12,206 nucleotides of DNA from Verrucomicrobiota bacterium (GTDB taxonomy: Bacteria; Verrucomicrobiota; Verrucomicrobiia; Limisphaerales; UBA1412). The position numbers and the translations under genes are program-made. How positions within the stretch are numbered: position 1 is the first letter of the stretch; each line of letters opens with the position of its first letter. The stretch is from contig JAFZAR010000102.1 of NCBI GenBank assembly GCA_017557085.1, positions 1-12,206 of the forward strand, in the 5' to 3' direction. Positions 1-5,969 of this stretch are shown here, piece after piece. Under the pieces are notes generated by a model. The model did no database searches and was not told the origin of the DNA. It saw nothing but the letters and a program-made list of their open reading frames with translations.

Positions 1-243
1 GGAACGCCGACCGCGGTCTATCCGGCGGAAGGACTGACCGAAAGCACTCTCAAGGACGTGACAGGCATCATTTCCAACGAGCAAACGCCGGAGTCATTGG
101 CGGAGTGTATCTTATCTCACCTGAACGACCAGGCTTTCTATGACCGGATCCGTGTGGCGGCCTGGGAACGTGCCAAGACTTTCCACTGGTCTCAAGTTCT
201 GCCTCTGGCCTGCGACTGGCTGGAATCTCAGGCCGGACGATAA
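1..243 (+). CDS. Glycosyltransferase (GT4-like), C-terminal end, 5' truncated by window
   Basis: The reading frame is open from base 1 to a TAA at 241-243, giving 80 residues; the start lies outside the window. The fragment reads like the last part of a GT-B fold glycosyltransferase of the group-1 (GT4) type. It has GTPTAVYPAEGLTES, resembling the donor-nucleotide-binding segment (G-x-P-V...GG-x-x-E), then TGIISNEQTPESLAECI, matching the usual 'tGllv-x-x-x-d-p-x-x-la-x-ai' segment. A terminal helix with an aromatic FHWSQV (commonly 'FsW') follows. Such enzymes move a sugar from a nucleotide-sugar to a lipid or glycan acceptor at the cytoplasmic face. The normally conserved glycine pair before the glutamate reads E-G-L-T-E here. 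The acceptor and donor cannot be told from this fragment. It ends 14 bases before the convergent kinase gene, and no terminator hairpin is visible between them. Confidence 0.7.
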   Translation, partial: GTPTAVYPAEGLTESTLKDVTGIISNEQTPESLAECILSHLNDQAFYDRIRVAAWERAKTFHWSQVLPLACDWLESQAGR

Positions 244-257
244 GATTTTCTTGGTAT

Positions 258-1103
258 CTAAGGAGCTTCCTGGAGATCGCGGATAACGACGCTCATGTGG
301 GGATAGCGTTTATCGGGATTGCGTTCCAGGCATTTCAGCAGCACTTTTTCCAGACCTTTGGAAACATCGGGATTATACTCGCGCGGAGGCACCAGGCCGG
401 TGCGTTCGTCCAGCATCTTGCGCAGGACTTCCTCGGAGGATTCGCCGATAAAGGGACGCTTGTGGGTAAAAAGCTCGTAGGCAATGACTCCAAAGGCAAA
501 GATATCCGCGCGCTGATCGGCCGGTTTGTGGAGCAGGATCTCCGGCGCCATATAGGCCGGAGTGCCCGCGGGTTTGAGTTCCACCGGTTTTTCCGGTTTG
601 GGCACACAGAGGTCGAAGTCAATGAGTTTGGGATGACCGCCGCGTGAAATGACGATGTTTTCCGGCTTGTAGTCCAGATGCAGCCAGCCGCTTTCGTGGA
701 CGTGTTCCAGCGCCGACGCGCAGCCAAAGAGGATGTCCCAGATCTTTTCGATCAATATTTCATCTTCGGCGGCAAAGAGTTCGCGCATATTGGCCCCCTC
801 GATGTATTCCATCCCCAGATACGGGATGCGCTCCCACTTGCCGTGAGCGATGTACCGGATCAGGTTGGGATGAGCCGGGATCTGGGAAAGTGCCTCGCAG
901 CCCTGGATGAAGCGCTTGCGGTTCACGCTGGAGAGATCCGGATGGGCGATCCTCAGGGCAAAGGTTTCTTCCTTGTTGTTCGAGGCCAGCCAAAGCTGCG
1001 CCATGCCGCCGCTGTTGATCAGCTCGTGCAGACGATACGAAGCAAAACGGCTGCCGCTTTCCAGCTGGATATCTTCGGGTTTAAACCACTTGAACAGTCC
1101 CAT
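258..1103 (-). CDS. Ser/Thr protein kinase homologue with degraded ATP-binding loop (possible pseudokinase)
   Basis: A 281-residue protein made almost entirely of one Hanks-type kinase domain (about 22-278). It has no membrane segment and no sensor domain, so it should be cytosolic. Visible landmarks are: loop INSGGMAQLW (29-38); FALRIA (48-53), where the VAIK lysine is Arg51; HLDYKPEN (142-149), with catalytic Asp144, Lys146 and Asn149 kept but the HRD arginine replaced by Leu; DFD (162-164) in place of DFG, metal-binding Asp162 kept; GTPAYMAPE (180-188); ADIFAFGVIAYEL (199-211); and a C-terminal R-x-P-D-K-R-Y segment (261-267). The glycine loop GxGxxG reads N-S-G-G-M-A, so two of three glycines are gone. 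In my hand alignment the helix-C Glu position is Gly68 or nearby, with a Glu two residues later. Phosphotransfer residues survive while ATP-anchoring residues are altered, so it may be a weak or atypical kinase, or a pseudokinase. It starts 7 bases after the purN stop and is probably co-transcribed. The ATG at 1103 has no SD. Confidence 0.88.
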   Translation of the reverse strand: MGLFKWFKPEDIQLESGSRFASYRLHELINSGGMAQLWLASNNKEETFALRIAHPDLSSVNRKRFIQGCEALSQIPAHPNLIRYIAHGKWERIPYLGMEYIEGANMRELFAAEDEILIEKIWDILFGCASALEHVHESGWLHLDYKPENIVISRGGHPKLIDFDLCVPKPEKPVELKPAGTPAYMAPEILLHKPADQRADIFAFGVIAYELFTHKRPFIGESSEEVLRKMLDERTGLVPPREYNPDVSKGLEKVLLKCLERNPDKRYPHMSVVIRDLQEAP

Positions 1104-1110
1104 AAGCCGG

Positions 1111-1683
1111 TTATGAAAGAGCCGCTAACTGCTTCAGCACAGCGGGATAGATCTTGTGCTCCTCGATCTGGATGCGCTGGTGGAGCGTGTCCGGGGTATC
1201 TCCTTCCAGAACAGGGACTGCCGCCTGGGCAATGATGGGACCGGTATCCACACCGGAATCCACATAGTGAACGGTCACGCCGGTCACTTTCACCCCGTAG
1301 TCCAGAGCCTGTTTCCAGGCATGAAGCCCCTGGAACGCAGGCAGAAGGGAAGGATGGATATTGACAACGCGATTAGGGAAAGTTTTCAGAAAATCCGCTT
1401 TTACGATCCGCATGAACCCGGCCAGGGCGACCCATTCCGCTCCGGCTTCCCGGAGTGCCTGGATATAAGCCTGTTCGGCTTCACCGTCCAGACGCGTTTT
1501 GGAATTGCCCGCGGAGATATACCGGGCGGGGATCCCGTAAAATTCGGCACGGCTGAGAATGCCGGCATCGGGTGAATCCGCGATCACCAGTACGATATCT
1601 ACCGGGATCTCACCGGCTTGCGCCGCTTCCGCGATAGCCACCAGATTGGAGCCTTTGCCGGAGCCGAGGACTCCGAGTTTCAT
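1111..1683 (-). CDS. purN: Phosphoribosylglycinamide formyltransferase (GART)
   Basis: PurN transfers a formyl group from 10-formyl-tetrahydrofolate to glycinamide ribonucleotide, the third step of de novo purine synthesis, in the cytosol. The protein opens with MKLGVLGSGKGSN, the phosphate-binding G-S-G-x-G-S-N loop at the family's usual N-terminus. It contains the signature NIHPSLLPAFQG with the catalytic Asn and His, and VDSGVDTGPII with the catalytic Asp. It ends with EEHKIYPAVLKQL, also family-typical. I chose the ATG at 1683 (190 residues) because it matches the usual PurN start. In-frame ATGs at 1698 and 1707 would add 5 or 8 residues and cannot be excluded, since none has a good SD. 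The frame stays open upstream to about 2079, but that stretch runs through the promoter and a structured repeat and has no PurN similarity. The gene precedes the kinase gene by 7 bases in an apparent two-gene operon. Confidence 0.95.
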   Translation of the reverse strand: MKLGVLGSGKGSNLVAIAEAAQAGEIPVDIVLVIADSPDAGILSRAEFYGIPARYISAGNSKTRLDGEAEQAYIQALREAGAEWVALAGFMRIVKADFLKTFPNRVVNIHPSLLPAFQGLHAWKQALDYGVKVTGVTVHYVDSGVDTGPIIAQAAVPVLEGDTPDTLHQRIQIEEHKIYPAVLKQLAALS

Positions 1684-1717
1684 TCTTTTTGCATTCATGC
1701 CGTTCATGATCGGATCG

Positions 1718-1733
1718 GGCGCGATACCGCGCC
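1718..1733 (-). promoter_or_regulatory. Hairpin at the 5' end of the purN leader
   Basis: A perfect six-base-pair G/C-only inverted repeat: arms GGCGCG (1718-1723) and CGCGCC (1728-1733) around a four-base loop. With the proposed promoter it would form the very 5' end of the purN mRNA. It would then lie 10 bases upstream of the furthest candidate ATG (1707), in the zone where an SD would be. It has no U-tract on either side, so it is not an ordinary terminator. It could stabilise the message or affect initiation. Its function is inferred only. Confidence 0.45.
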
Positions 1734-1740
1734 ATGGGCT

Positions 1741-1769
1741 AAAATAGCATAGATTTTCCTTTTTGTGAA
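1741..1769 (-). promoter_or_regulatory. Putative sigma70-type promoter for purN-kinase operon
   Basis: Read on the minus strand, TTCACA (1764-1769; 5 of 6 to the -35 consensus) is followed by exactly 17 bases and then TATTTT (1741-1746; 4 of 6 to the -10 consensus). Transcription would begin near 1734, just ahead of the leader hairpin and 27-51 bases from the candidate purN starts. Position and spacing support it; the -10 is weak. Confidence 0.5.
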
Positions 1770-1812
1770 GAATAAGTAAGAGAGATACCTCGGATGGATA
1801 TGTGAAAGAACC

Positions 1813-1842
1813 ACAGATGGATACAGATACAAACAGATAAAA
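1813..1842. repeat. Three tandem copies of a 10-base ACAGAT unit
   Basis: Three consecutive 10-base units begin ACAGAT at 1813, 1823 and 1833 and differ only in the last four bases (GGAT, ACAA, AAAA). The period is exact. It lies between the purN promoter and the structured repeat element. Similar ACAGATGGA-type strings are common intergenic debris in several phyla, so no function is claimed. Confidence 0.6.
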
Positions 1843-1858
1843 CATTGAATAACAATGT
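1842..1858. repeat. A/T-rich hairpin, ACATTG/CAATGT
   Basis: A six-base-pair inverted repeat (1842-1847 with 1853-1858) around the loop AATAA. It is preceded by a run of A and followed by GTTTT, so with one bulged G it can extend to ten pairs. It might act as a weak terminator, but no gene end lies next to it. The stem is A/T-rich and I give it low weight. Confidence 0.35.
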
Positions 1859-1865
1859 GTTTTGT

Positions 1866-2017
1866 GGAGATGTGAGATTCTCGCGTCTCCTTCGTTATAT
1901 GATTCCGCAGGGGGTCTGACTGAAACCCCGACGGGGTGATTCGATAATAGCCGGGGGTGAGCGAAGTGTAACCCCCGGTAACGTGATCCCCGTAAGTTCC
2001 TCACCGGGAAGCGGTGA
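1866..2017. repeat. Multi-hairpin palindromic repeat element (copy 1, REP-like)
   Basis: Four hairpins stand in a row. (a) 1866-1876 with 1880-1890: eleven pairs, two of them G-U when read as plus-strand RNA (A-C mismatches if read from the minus strand), loop ATT. (b) ACCCC 1925-1929 with GGGGT 1933-1937. (c) CCGGGGGT 1951-1958 with ACCCCCGG 1971-1978, eight perfect G/C-rich pairs, 12-base loop. (d) TCACCG 2001-2006 with CGGTGA 2012-2017. Other pairings compete: GGGGT 1911-1915 can pair with the ACCCC of (b), and ACGGGG 1931-1936 with CCCCGT 1988-1993, enclosing (c). The segment 1925-1979 recurs, inverted and decayed, at about 7738-7793. No protein is plausible here. This looks like a dispersed intergenic repeat; whether it is transcribed or mobile is unknown. 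Confidence 0.75.
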
Positions 2018-2060
2018 CAGAAATTTAGAATCTTTTGAAACAATGGCTTTACAGGGGGAA

Positions 2061-2080
2061 TGTGATTTGATATTATCACA
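2061..2080. promoter_or_regulatory. Inverted repeat TGTGAT-N8-ATCACA upstream of ybhG promoter
   Basis: Perfect six-base arms (2061-2066 and 2075-2080) are separated by eight bases and end five bases before the proposed -35 hexamer. The arms resemble CRP half-sites, but a CRP site has TGTGA-N6-TCACA and here the gap between those cores is ten bases, so it is probably not CRP. The position suits an activator or repressor site for the efflux operon. Confidence 0.4.
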
Positions 2081-2085
2081 CCTGT

Positions 2086-2114
2086 TTGACAGATATGTCA
2101 GTTTTGTTTATTGT
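2086..2114 (+). promoter_or_regulatory. Putative sigma70-type promoter of the ybhGFSR-tetR operon
   Basis: TTGACA (2086-2091) matches the -35 consensus fully. It is followed by 17 bases and then TATTGT (2109-2114; 4 of 6 to the -10). Transcription would start near 2121, about ten bases before the ATG at 2131, which favours that ATG over the upstream ATG at 2095 and TTG at 2086. The leader would be short, with no SD. Confidence 0.5.
2087..2100. promoter_or_regulatory. Candidate operator TGACA-GATA-TGTCA overlapping the -35
   Basis: Five-base inverted arms (2087-2091 and 2096-2100) around GATA lie directly over the -35 box. A protein bound there would block RNA polymerase. The TetR-family gene at the end of this operon is the obvious candidate, giving feedback repression, but TetR operators are often longer and this assignment is inference. 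Confidence 0.4.
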
Positions 2115-2130
2115 TTTAAATGCAGCTTTT

Positions 2131-3126
2131 ATGAAAAAGAAGTTAATCGTTGTTATATTGCTGCTGGCTCTTTTGGTCGGTGGGTATTTTTATTTCAAAA
2201 ACACTCAGATATCCCATGCCGATAAAGCTTTGGTGTTGTACGGAAATGTGGATACTCGTCAGGTCACTTTGGGGTTTCGTGTTGGCGGTCGCATCGAACG
2301 GATTTTTGTAGATGAAGGGGATACGGTTCATGCCGGAGATGTGATAGCAGAGCTTGATGCGGAGCCTTATCGTTTGCAGTTGGATTTGTGCAACGCAAAT
2401 CTGGCTGCAGCAGAGGCTAATTTGAAAAAGCTGGAGAATGGATATCGCTCAGAAGAGATCAAGCGGATGCAGGCTGCCAAGAAGGCTGCTTTGGCGCAGT
2501 TGAAAAACGCGGAGATCCAGCATGAACGCAATGTGACACTTTTGGATGAGGCTGTTATCGCGCAAAAAGATGTGGATGCGTCTTTGGCCAGCCGGGATAC
2601 GTTGCTGGCAACACTGGAGCTGGTGGATGCAGAATTGGAGCTGAAGGAAAATGGTTATCGGGAGGAGGATATTGCGGCGGCACGGGCTCAAGTTGCATCC
2701 GCCAAGGCATCTGTGGAAGCTCAGGAGCTGAATTTAAAGGATTGTCAGCTGATTGCGCCGGAAGATGGAACAGTACAGATCCGATCCAAAGAACCTGGCG
2801 CGATGGTGGCGGCGGGAACAGGGATCGTTACGGAGACGCTGAATTCTCCTGTGTGGATCCGCGCTTATATACCGGAAACGCTTCTGGGGGAAATACAATC
2901 CGGAATGAAAGTGGATGTTTACATGGACAGTGACCCAGAGCAGCCGGCTGCGCAAGGTCAGATTGGTTTTATCAGTCCCGTAGCGGAATTCACACCTAAA
3001 TCTGTTGAGACAGCGACTTTGAGAACGGATTTGGTTTACCGCATTCGGATTGTTGTAGAGAATGGCGCGGAACGGTTGCTGCAGGGAATGCCAGTCACTA
3101 TCAGAACACAGTTATCGGCCAGATAG
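2131..3126 (+). CDS. ybhG: HlyD-family periplasmic adaptor (membrane fusion protein), YbhG-like
   Basis: A 331-residue periplasmic adaptor that would link an inner-membrane ABC-2 exporter to an outer-membrane channel. Residues 1-22 (MKKKLIVV then a hydrophobic run) form an uncleaved anchor or signal. VLYGNVDTRQVTLGFRVGGRI (35-55) and the following EGDTVHAGDVIAELD form the first half of the lipoyl/barrel-sandwich domain. An Ala/Glu/Lys-rich helical hairpin (about 80-200) carries two similar ENGYR-EE(D)I segments. The second lipoyl half is LIAPEDGTVQIRSKEPGAMVAAGT. The C-terminal beta-barrel has GFISPVAEFTPKSVETATLRTDLVYRIRIVV cut into family-typical pieces. From memory, E. coli YbhG is about this length and shares the YGNVD, FRVGGR and AEFTPK...RTDLVYR motifs. 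I chose the ATG at 2131 because the promoter sits just upstream. It is the first gene of a five-gene operon and lies 7 bases before ybhF. Confidence 0.93.
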   Translation: MKKKLIVVILLLALLVGGYFYFKNTQISHADKALVLYGNVDTRQVTLGFRVGGRIERIFVDEGDTVHAGDVIAELDAEPYRLQLDLCNANLAAAEANLKKLENGYRSEEIKRMQAAKKAALAQLKNAEIQHERNVTLLDEAVIAQKDVDASLASRDTLLATLELVDAELELKENGYREEDIAAARAQVASAKASVEAQELNLKDCQLIAPEDGTVQIRSKEPGAMVAAGTGIVTETLNSPVWIRAYIPETLLGEIQSGMKVDVYMDSDPEQPAAQGQIGFISPVAEFTPKSVETATLRTDLVYRIRIVVENGAERLLQGMPVTIRTQLSAR

Positions 3127-3133
3127 GGAATAT

Positions 3134-4855
3134 ATGTCCGCATTCGTAGAAATCCGTCATCTTCATAAGGAGTTCCAAGGCCATACCGCCATTAATGATC
3201 TCAGTGTTTCTTTGGAAGGCGGGCAGATCGTAGGGCTGGTTGGGCCTGACGGAGCGGGCAAAACGACCTTGATCCGTCTGATCAATGGTTTGCTTAAACC
3301 GACATCTGGAAGTATCAGCATCGATGGTGCGGATATTTCGGCAGAGCGGAAGAAGTTGAAAGATATCATCGGCTATATGCCTCAGAAGTTTGGCCTGTAT
3401 GAGGACCTGACAGTTATAGAAAATCTGAGACTGCACGCGAAACTTCACAATGTCAGCGAATCCGAGCAAAAGATACAATTCAAGAAGATGCTGGAATTTA
3501 CGGATCTGACACGTTTTACGGAGCGTTTGGCGGGTGCGCTTTCCGGCGGTATGAAGCAGAAACTGGGACTGGCTTGTTCACTTCTGGGGCATCCCAGACT
3601 GTTGCTGCTGGACGAGCCGGGAGTAGGGGTGGATCCTATCTCTCGTCAGGAATTATGGCGGATGGTCAATGAATTATTGAGAGATGATGTTCTTGTGTTA
3701 TGGTCTACCAGTTATTTGGATGAGGCAGAGCTGTGCAAGAATGTCCTGCTGCTGAATGAGTCTAAACTTCTTTTTTCGGGAGATCCGAAGGAATTGACAC
3801 AAAAACTAGATGGGCGTGTTTATTTTTTGAAAGGAGTTTCCGATCGTCGGCAGATGCTTTCCCGATTGTTGGATCATCCGAATGTGATAGATGGAGTGAT
3901 CCAGGGAAGTTTACTGAGGCTTGTTTTCAAAGAAGGTGAGATGCCCTCATTGAAAATGCTGGGCGATTTGGGAAATGATGACTTGGAACTGGTGTCCGCG
4001 ACTCCTCGTTTTGAGGACGCGTTCATGGAAATTTTAGGCAGCAAAATCAGCGGTCATTCTGTTCTGGCGAATCGGCTTTCCGAACTTCCTAAGAGTGAAA
4101 CAATCACGGTCAGGGCACAGGGATTAGTGAAAAGATATGGCAATTTTACCGCGGCGGATCATATAGATTTTGAAATCAAACAAGGGGAGATTTTTGGACT
4201 TCTGGGGCCGAACGGCGCGGGAAAATCCACTACTTTCAAAATGCTTTGCGGTTTGTTGAAACCGACCGAAGGCAATGCTTTTATTAAAGGGATCGATTTA
4301 AAAAAGAACGGCCCGAAAGCACGTCAGCACCTGGGTTATATGGCGCAAAAGTTTTCTCAATATGATGGCTTGAGTTTACTTCAGAACCTGCAGTTCTTTG
4401 CCGGTATTTATGGCCTTAAGGGCAAGGAGCTGAAGACGGAGATAGAAACGATTGTCTCTATTTTTCATTTTGAACCCTATCTGAACATGGAAACAGAGAA
4501 ATTGCCGCTGGGAATCAAACAGTGCCTGGCGCTTTCGTGCGCTGTGATGCACAAACCTCCTGTTCTGTTTCTAGATGAACCTACTTCGGGAGTCGCGCCT
4601 GTAATGAGACGGGAGTTCTGGAACCATATCAACGGCATGGTCAGCAAGGGAACAACGGTTCTGGTGACAACTCACTTCATGGATGAGGCGGAGTATTGCG
4701 ACAGAATGGCGATGATCTACCGGGGAAAAACGATCGCGATGGGAACCCCGGATGAATTAAAAAGAAAGATGCAAGACGAGGAACATCCGAATCCATCTAT
4801 GAGCGATGTGTTTATCCGCTTGGTGGAGGAGTCCGATATGGAGGTATCCACATGA
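3134..4855 (+). CDS. ybhF: ABC transporter ATP-binding protein with two fused nucleotide-binding domains, YbhF-like
   Basis: A 573-residue cytosolic ATPase subunit with both nucleotide-binding domains on one chain. Domain 1 has Walker A GPDGAGKTT (37-45), Q-loop YMPQ, signature LSGGMKQ (136-142), Walker B LLLLDE (ending 161) and an intact GVDP D-loop. Its switch region reads TSYLDEAE, with no switch histidine. Domain 2 has Walker A GPNGAGKST (358-366), Q-loop YMAQ, the degenerate signature LPLGIKQ (457-463), Walker B VLFLDE (477-482) and TTHFMDEAEYCDR with His514. LPLG in place of LSGG matches what I recall of E. coli YbhF. The domain 2 D-loop reads SGVAP, with Ala488 where the family normally has Asp. 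The pattern fits an asymmetric ATPase. The ATG at 3134 has SD AGGGA upstream; a longer frame back to 3062 overlaps ybhG and is not used. Its stop overlaps the ybhS start (ATGA). Confidence 0.94.
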   Translation: MSAFVEIRHLHKEFQGHTAINDLSVSLEGGQIVGLVGPDGAGKTTLIRLINGLLKPTSGSISIDGADISAERKKLKDIIGYMPQKFGLYEDLTVIENLRLHAKLHNVSESEQKIQFKKMLEFTDLTRFTERLAGALSGGMKQKLGLACSLLGHPRLLLLDEPGVGVDPISRQELWRMVNELLRDDVLVLWSTSYLDEAELCKNVLLLNESKLLFSGDPKELTQKLDGRVYFLKGVSDRRQMLSRLLDHPNVIDGVIQGSLLRLVFKEGEMPSLKMLGDLGNDDLELVSATPRFEDAFMEILGSKISGHSVLANRLSELPKSETITVRAQGLVKRYGNFTAADHIDFEIKQGEIFGLLGPNGAGKSTTFKMLCGLLKPTEGNAFIKGIDLKKNGPKARQHLGYMAQKFSQYDGLSLLQNLQFFAGIYGLKGKELKTEIETIVSIFHFEPYLNMETEKLPLGIKQCLALSCAVMHKPPVLFLDEPTSGVAPVMRREFWNHINGMVSKGTTVLVTTHFMDEAEYCDRMAMIYRGKTIAMGTPDELKRKMQDEEHPNPSMSDVFIRLVEESDMEVST

Positions 4856-5967
4856 AGTTCTCGCACATTAAGGCATTAGTTGAAAAAGAGTTTTACCAGA
4901 TCATTCGGGATCCCAGCAGTATCCTGATCGCTTTCGTCTTACCAGTCATGCTGATCATCCTTTTTGCTTACGCGATTTCTTTGGATATCAGCAAAATGAA
5001 AATAGGACTCGTTTTGGAGGATGATTCTAACTATGCCCGAACGCTGGCGGGGGCTTATATATCCAATAGCTATTTTGACGCACAGGTGGCCAGGGATCGC
5101 CGTGCGTTCGAGTCCGCTCTCGTTGGAGGGCATATCCGAGGGATCATCATCATTCCGCAAGATTTTGGCAAAACGCTTGAACAAGGCCAACTTAAATCGC
5201 TGGAAGTCATCACGGATGGAAGTGAACCGAATACTGCCAATTTTATTCAAAATTACGCTTTGGCTGTATGGAATAACTGGTCCAGCCAGCAGTCTGTATT
5301 ATCCGGCAGACAGTCTGCGGGCAATTTATCTGTAGAAAGCCGCATCTGGTACAATCCGGAACTGGAAAGCCGCCATTTTCTTTTGCCGGCGGCGTTGGCT
5401 CTTATCATGACTTTGATTGGCAGTTTGCTGACGGGGCTGGTGGTCAGTCGTGAATGGGAGCGGGGAACGATGGAGGCATTGCTGAGCACGGCTATTACAC
5501 GTGGAGAATTTCTTTTGGGTAAGCTCATCCCGTATTTTTTCCTGGGTGTATTATCCATCATTTTATCTTCCTGCATTATCATCTGGTTTTTCCAAACACC
5601 TTTCAGGGGAAGTGTGCTGGCATTGGGAATATCCGGTGGAGTATTCTTATTTACAGCATTGGGAATGGGGCTGCTTATTTCTACGCTGGCCAAGAATCAA
5701 TTTGTCGCCTGCCAGGTGACTTTTATCACAGCATTCATGCCGACACTGCTGTTGTCCGGCTTTATTTTTGAGATCAACTCCATGCCACTGGTCTTGCAGA
5801 TGATCACTCATATCATTCCGGCTAAATATCTTATCGCTTGCTTGCAGAGCATCTTTATGGTAGGGGATGTGATGGCGATCCTGATACCGAATATTTGTTA
5901 TATGGCTATTGTCGCGGCTATCTTTTTGACACTTACTTTGGCCAAAACGCGAACAAGATTGGAATAA
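4852..5967 (+). CDS. ybhS: ABC-2 type permease, YbhS-like
   Basis: A 371-residue inner-membrane permease of the ABC-2 class. It opens with a cytosolic helix (KALVEKEFYQIIRDPSS), then TM1 (about 23-43) and a large periplasmic domain (about 44-175) containing ITDGSEPNTANF and RIWYNPELESRHF. Five further hydrophobic segments fill the C-terminal half. VVSREWERGTMEALLSTAI, after TM2, is the conserved cytosolic coupling segment that meets the ATPase. LLLSGFIFEINSMP and IIPAKYL are typical of the family. E. coli YbhS, as I recall it, shares RDPSS, ITDGSEPNTANF, EWERGTMEALLST and LSGFIF. The start is set by the ATGA overlap with ybhF and a strong GGAGG SD (4840-4844) 7 bases upstream. It pairs with YbhR as the heterodimeric membrane part of the exporter. 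Confidence 0.93.
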   Translation: MKFSHIKALVEKEFYQIIRDPSSILIAFVLPVMLIILFAYAISLDISKMKIGLVLEDDSNYARTLAGAYISNSYFDAQVARDRRAFESALVGGHIRGIIIIPQDFGKTLEQGQLKSLEVITDGSEPNTANFIQNYALAVWNNWSSQQSVLSGRQSAGNLSVESRIWYNPELESRHFLLPAALALIMTLIGSLLTGLVVSREWERGTMEALLSTAITRGEFLLGKLIPYFFLGVLSIILSSCIIIWFFQTPFRGSVLALGISGGVFLFTALGMGLLISTLAKNQFVACQVTFITAFMPTLLLSGFIFEINSMPLVLQMITHIIPAKYLIACLQSIFMVGDVMAILIPNICYMAIVAAIFLTLTLAKTRTRLE

Positions 5968-5969
5968 CT

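Larger units (their letters stand above)
1708..2130. other. Intergenic region between divergent purN and ybhG
   Basis: A stretch of about 420 bases without a credible gene. From left to right it holds the purN leader hairpin and promoter, a 10-base tandem repeat, an A/T-rich hairpin, the multi-hairpin repeat element, an inverted repeat, and the ybhG promoter with an overlapping operator-like palindrome. A frame stays open through much of it on the minus strand, but it is low-complexity across the repeats and gives no recognisable protein. Confidence 0.7.

Noticed and set aside
678..1235. Plus-strand open frames opposite the kinase and purN genes (also 297-647 and 1156-1575)
   Set aside because: They are antisense to genes with complete conserved motifs and have no SD or recognisable domain.
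1842..1858. Intrinsic terminator between purN and ybhG
   Set aside because: The genes here diverge, so no transcript ends at this point, and the stem is A/T-rich. Recorded only as a weak hairpin.
1866..2017. Riboswitch for the efflux operon or purN
   Set aside because: The structure does not match any riboswitch class I know. A related decayed copy occurs elsewhere in the window, and the ybhG promoter lies downstream of the element, so it would not be in that mRNA.
1684..2079. N-terminal extension of purN
   Set aside because: The frame stays open, but the translation covers the promoter, tandem repeat and multi-hairpin element and has no similarity to PurN, whose normal start is MKLGVLGSG.
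2061..2080. CRP/FNR binding site
   Set aside because: The arms look right, but the spacing between TGTGA and TCACA is ten bases, not six, and no CRP homologue or context supports it. Kept only as a generic inverted repeat.
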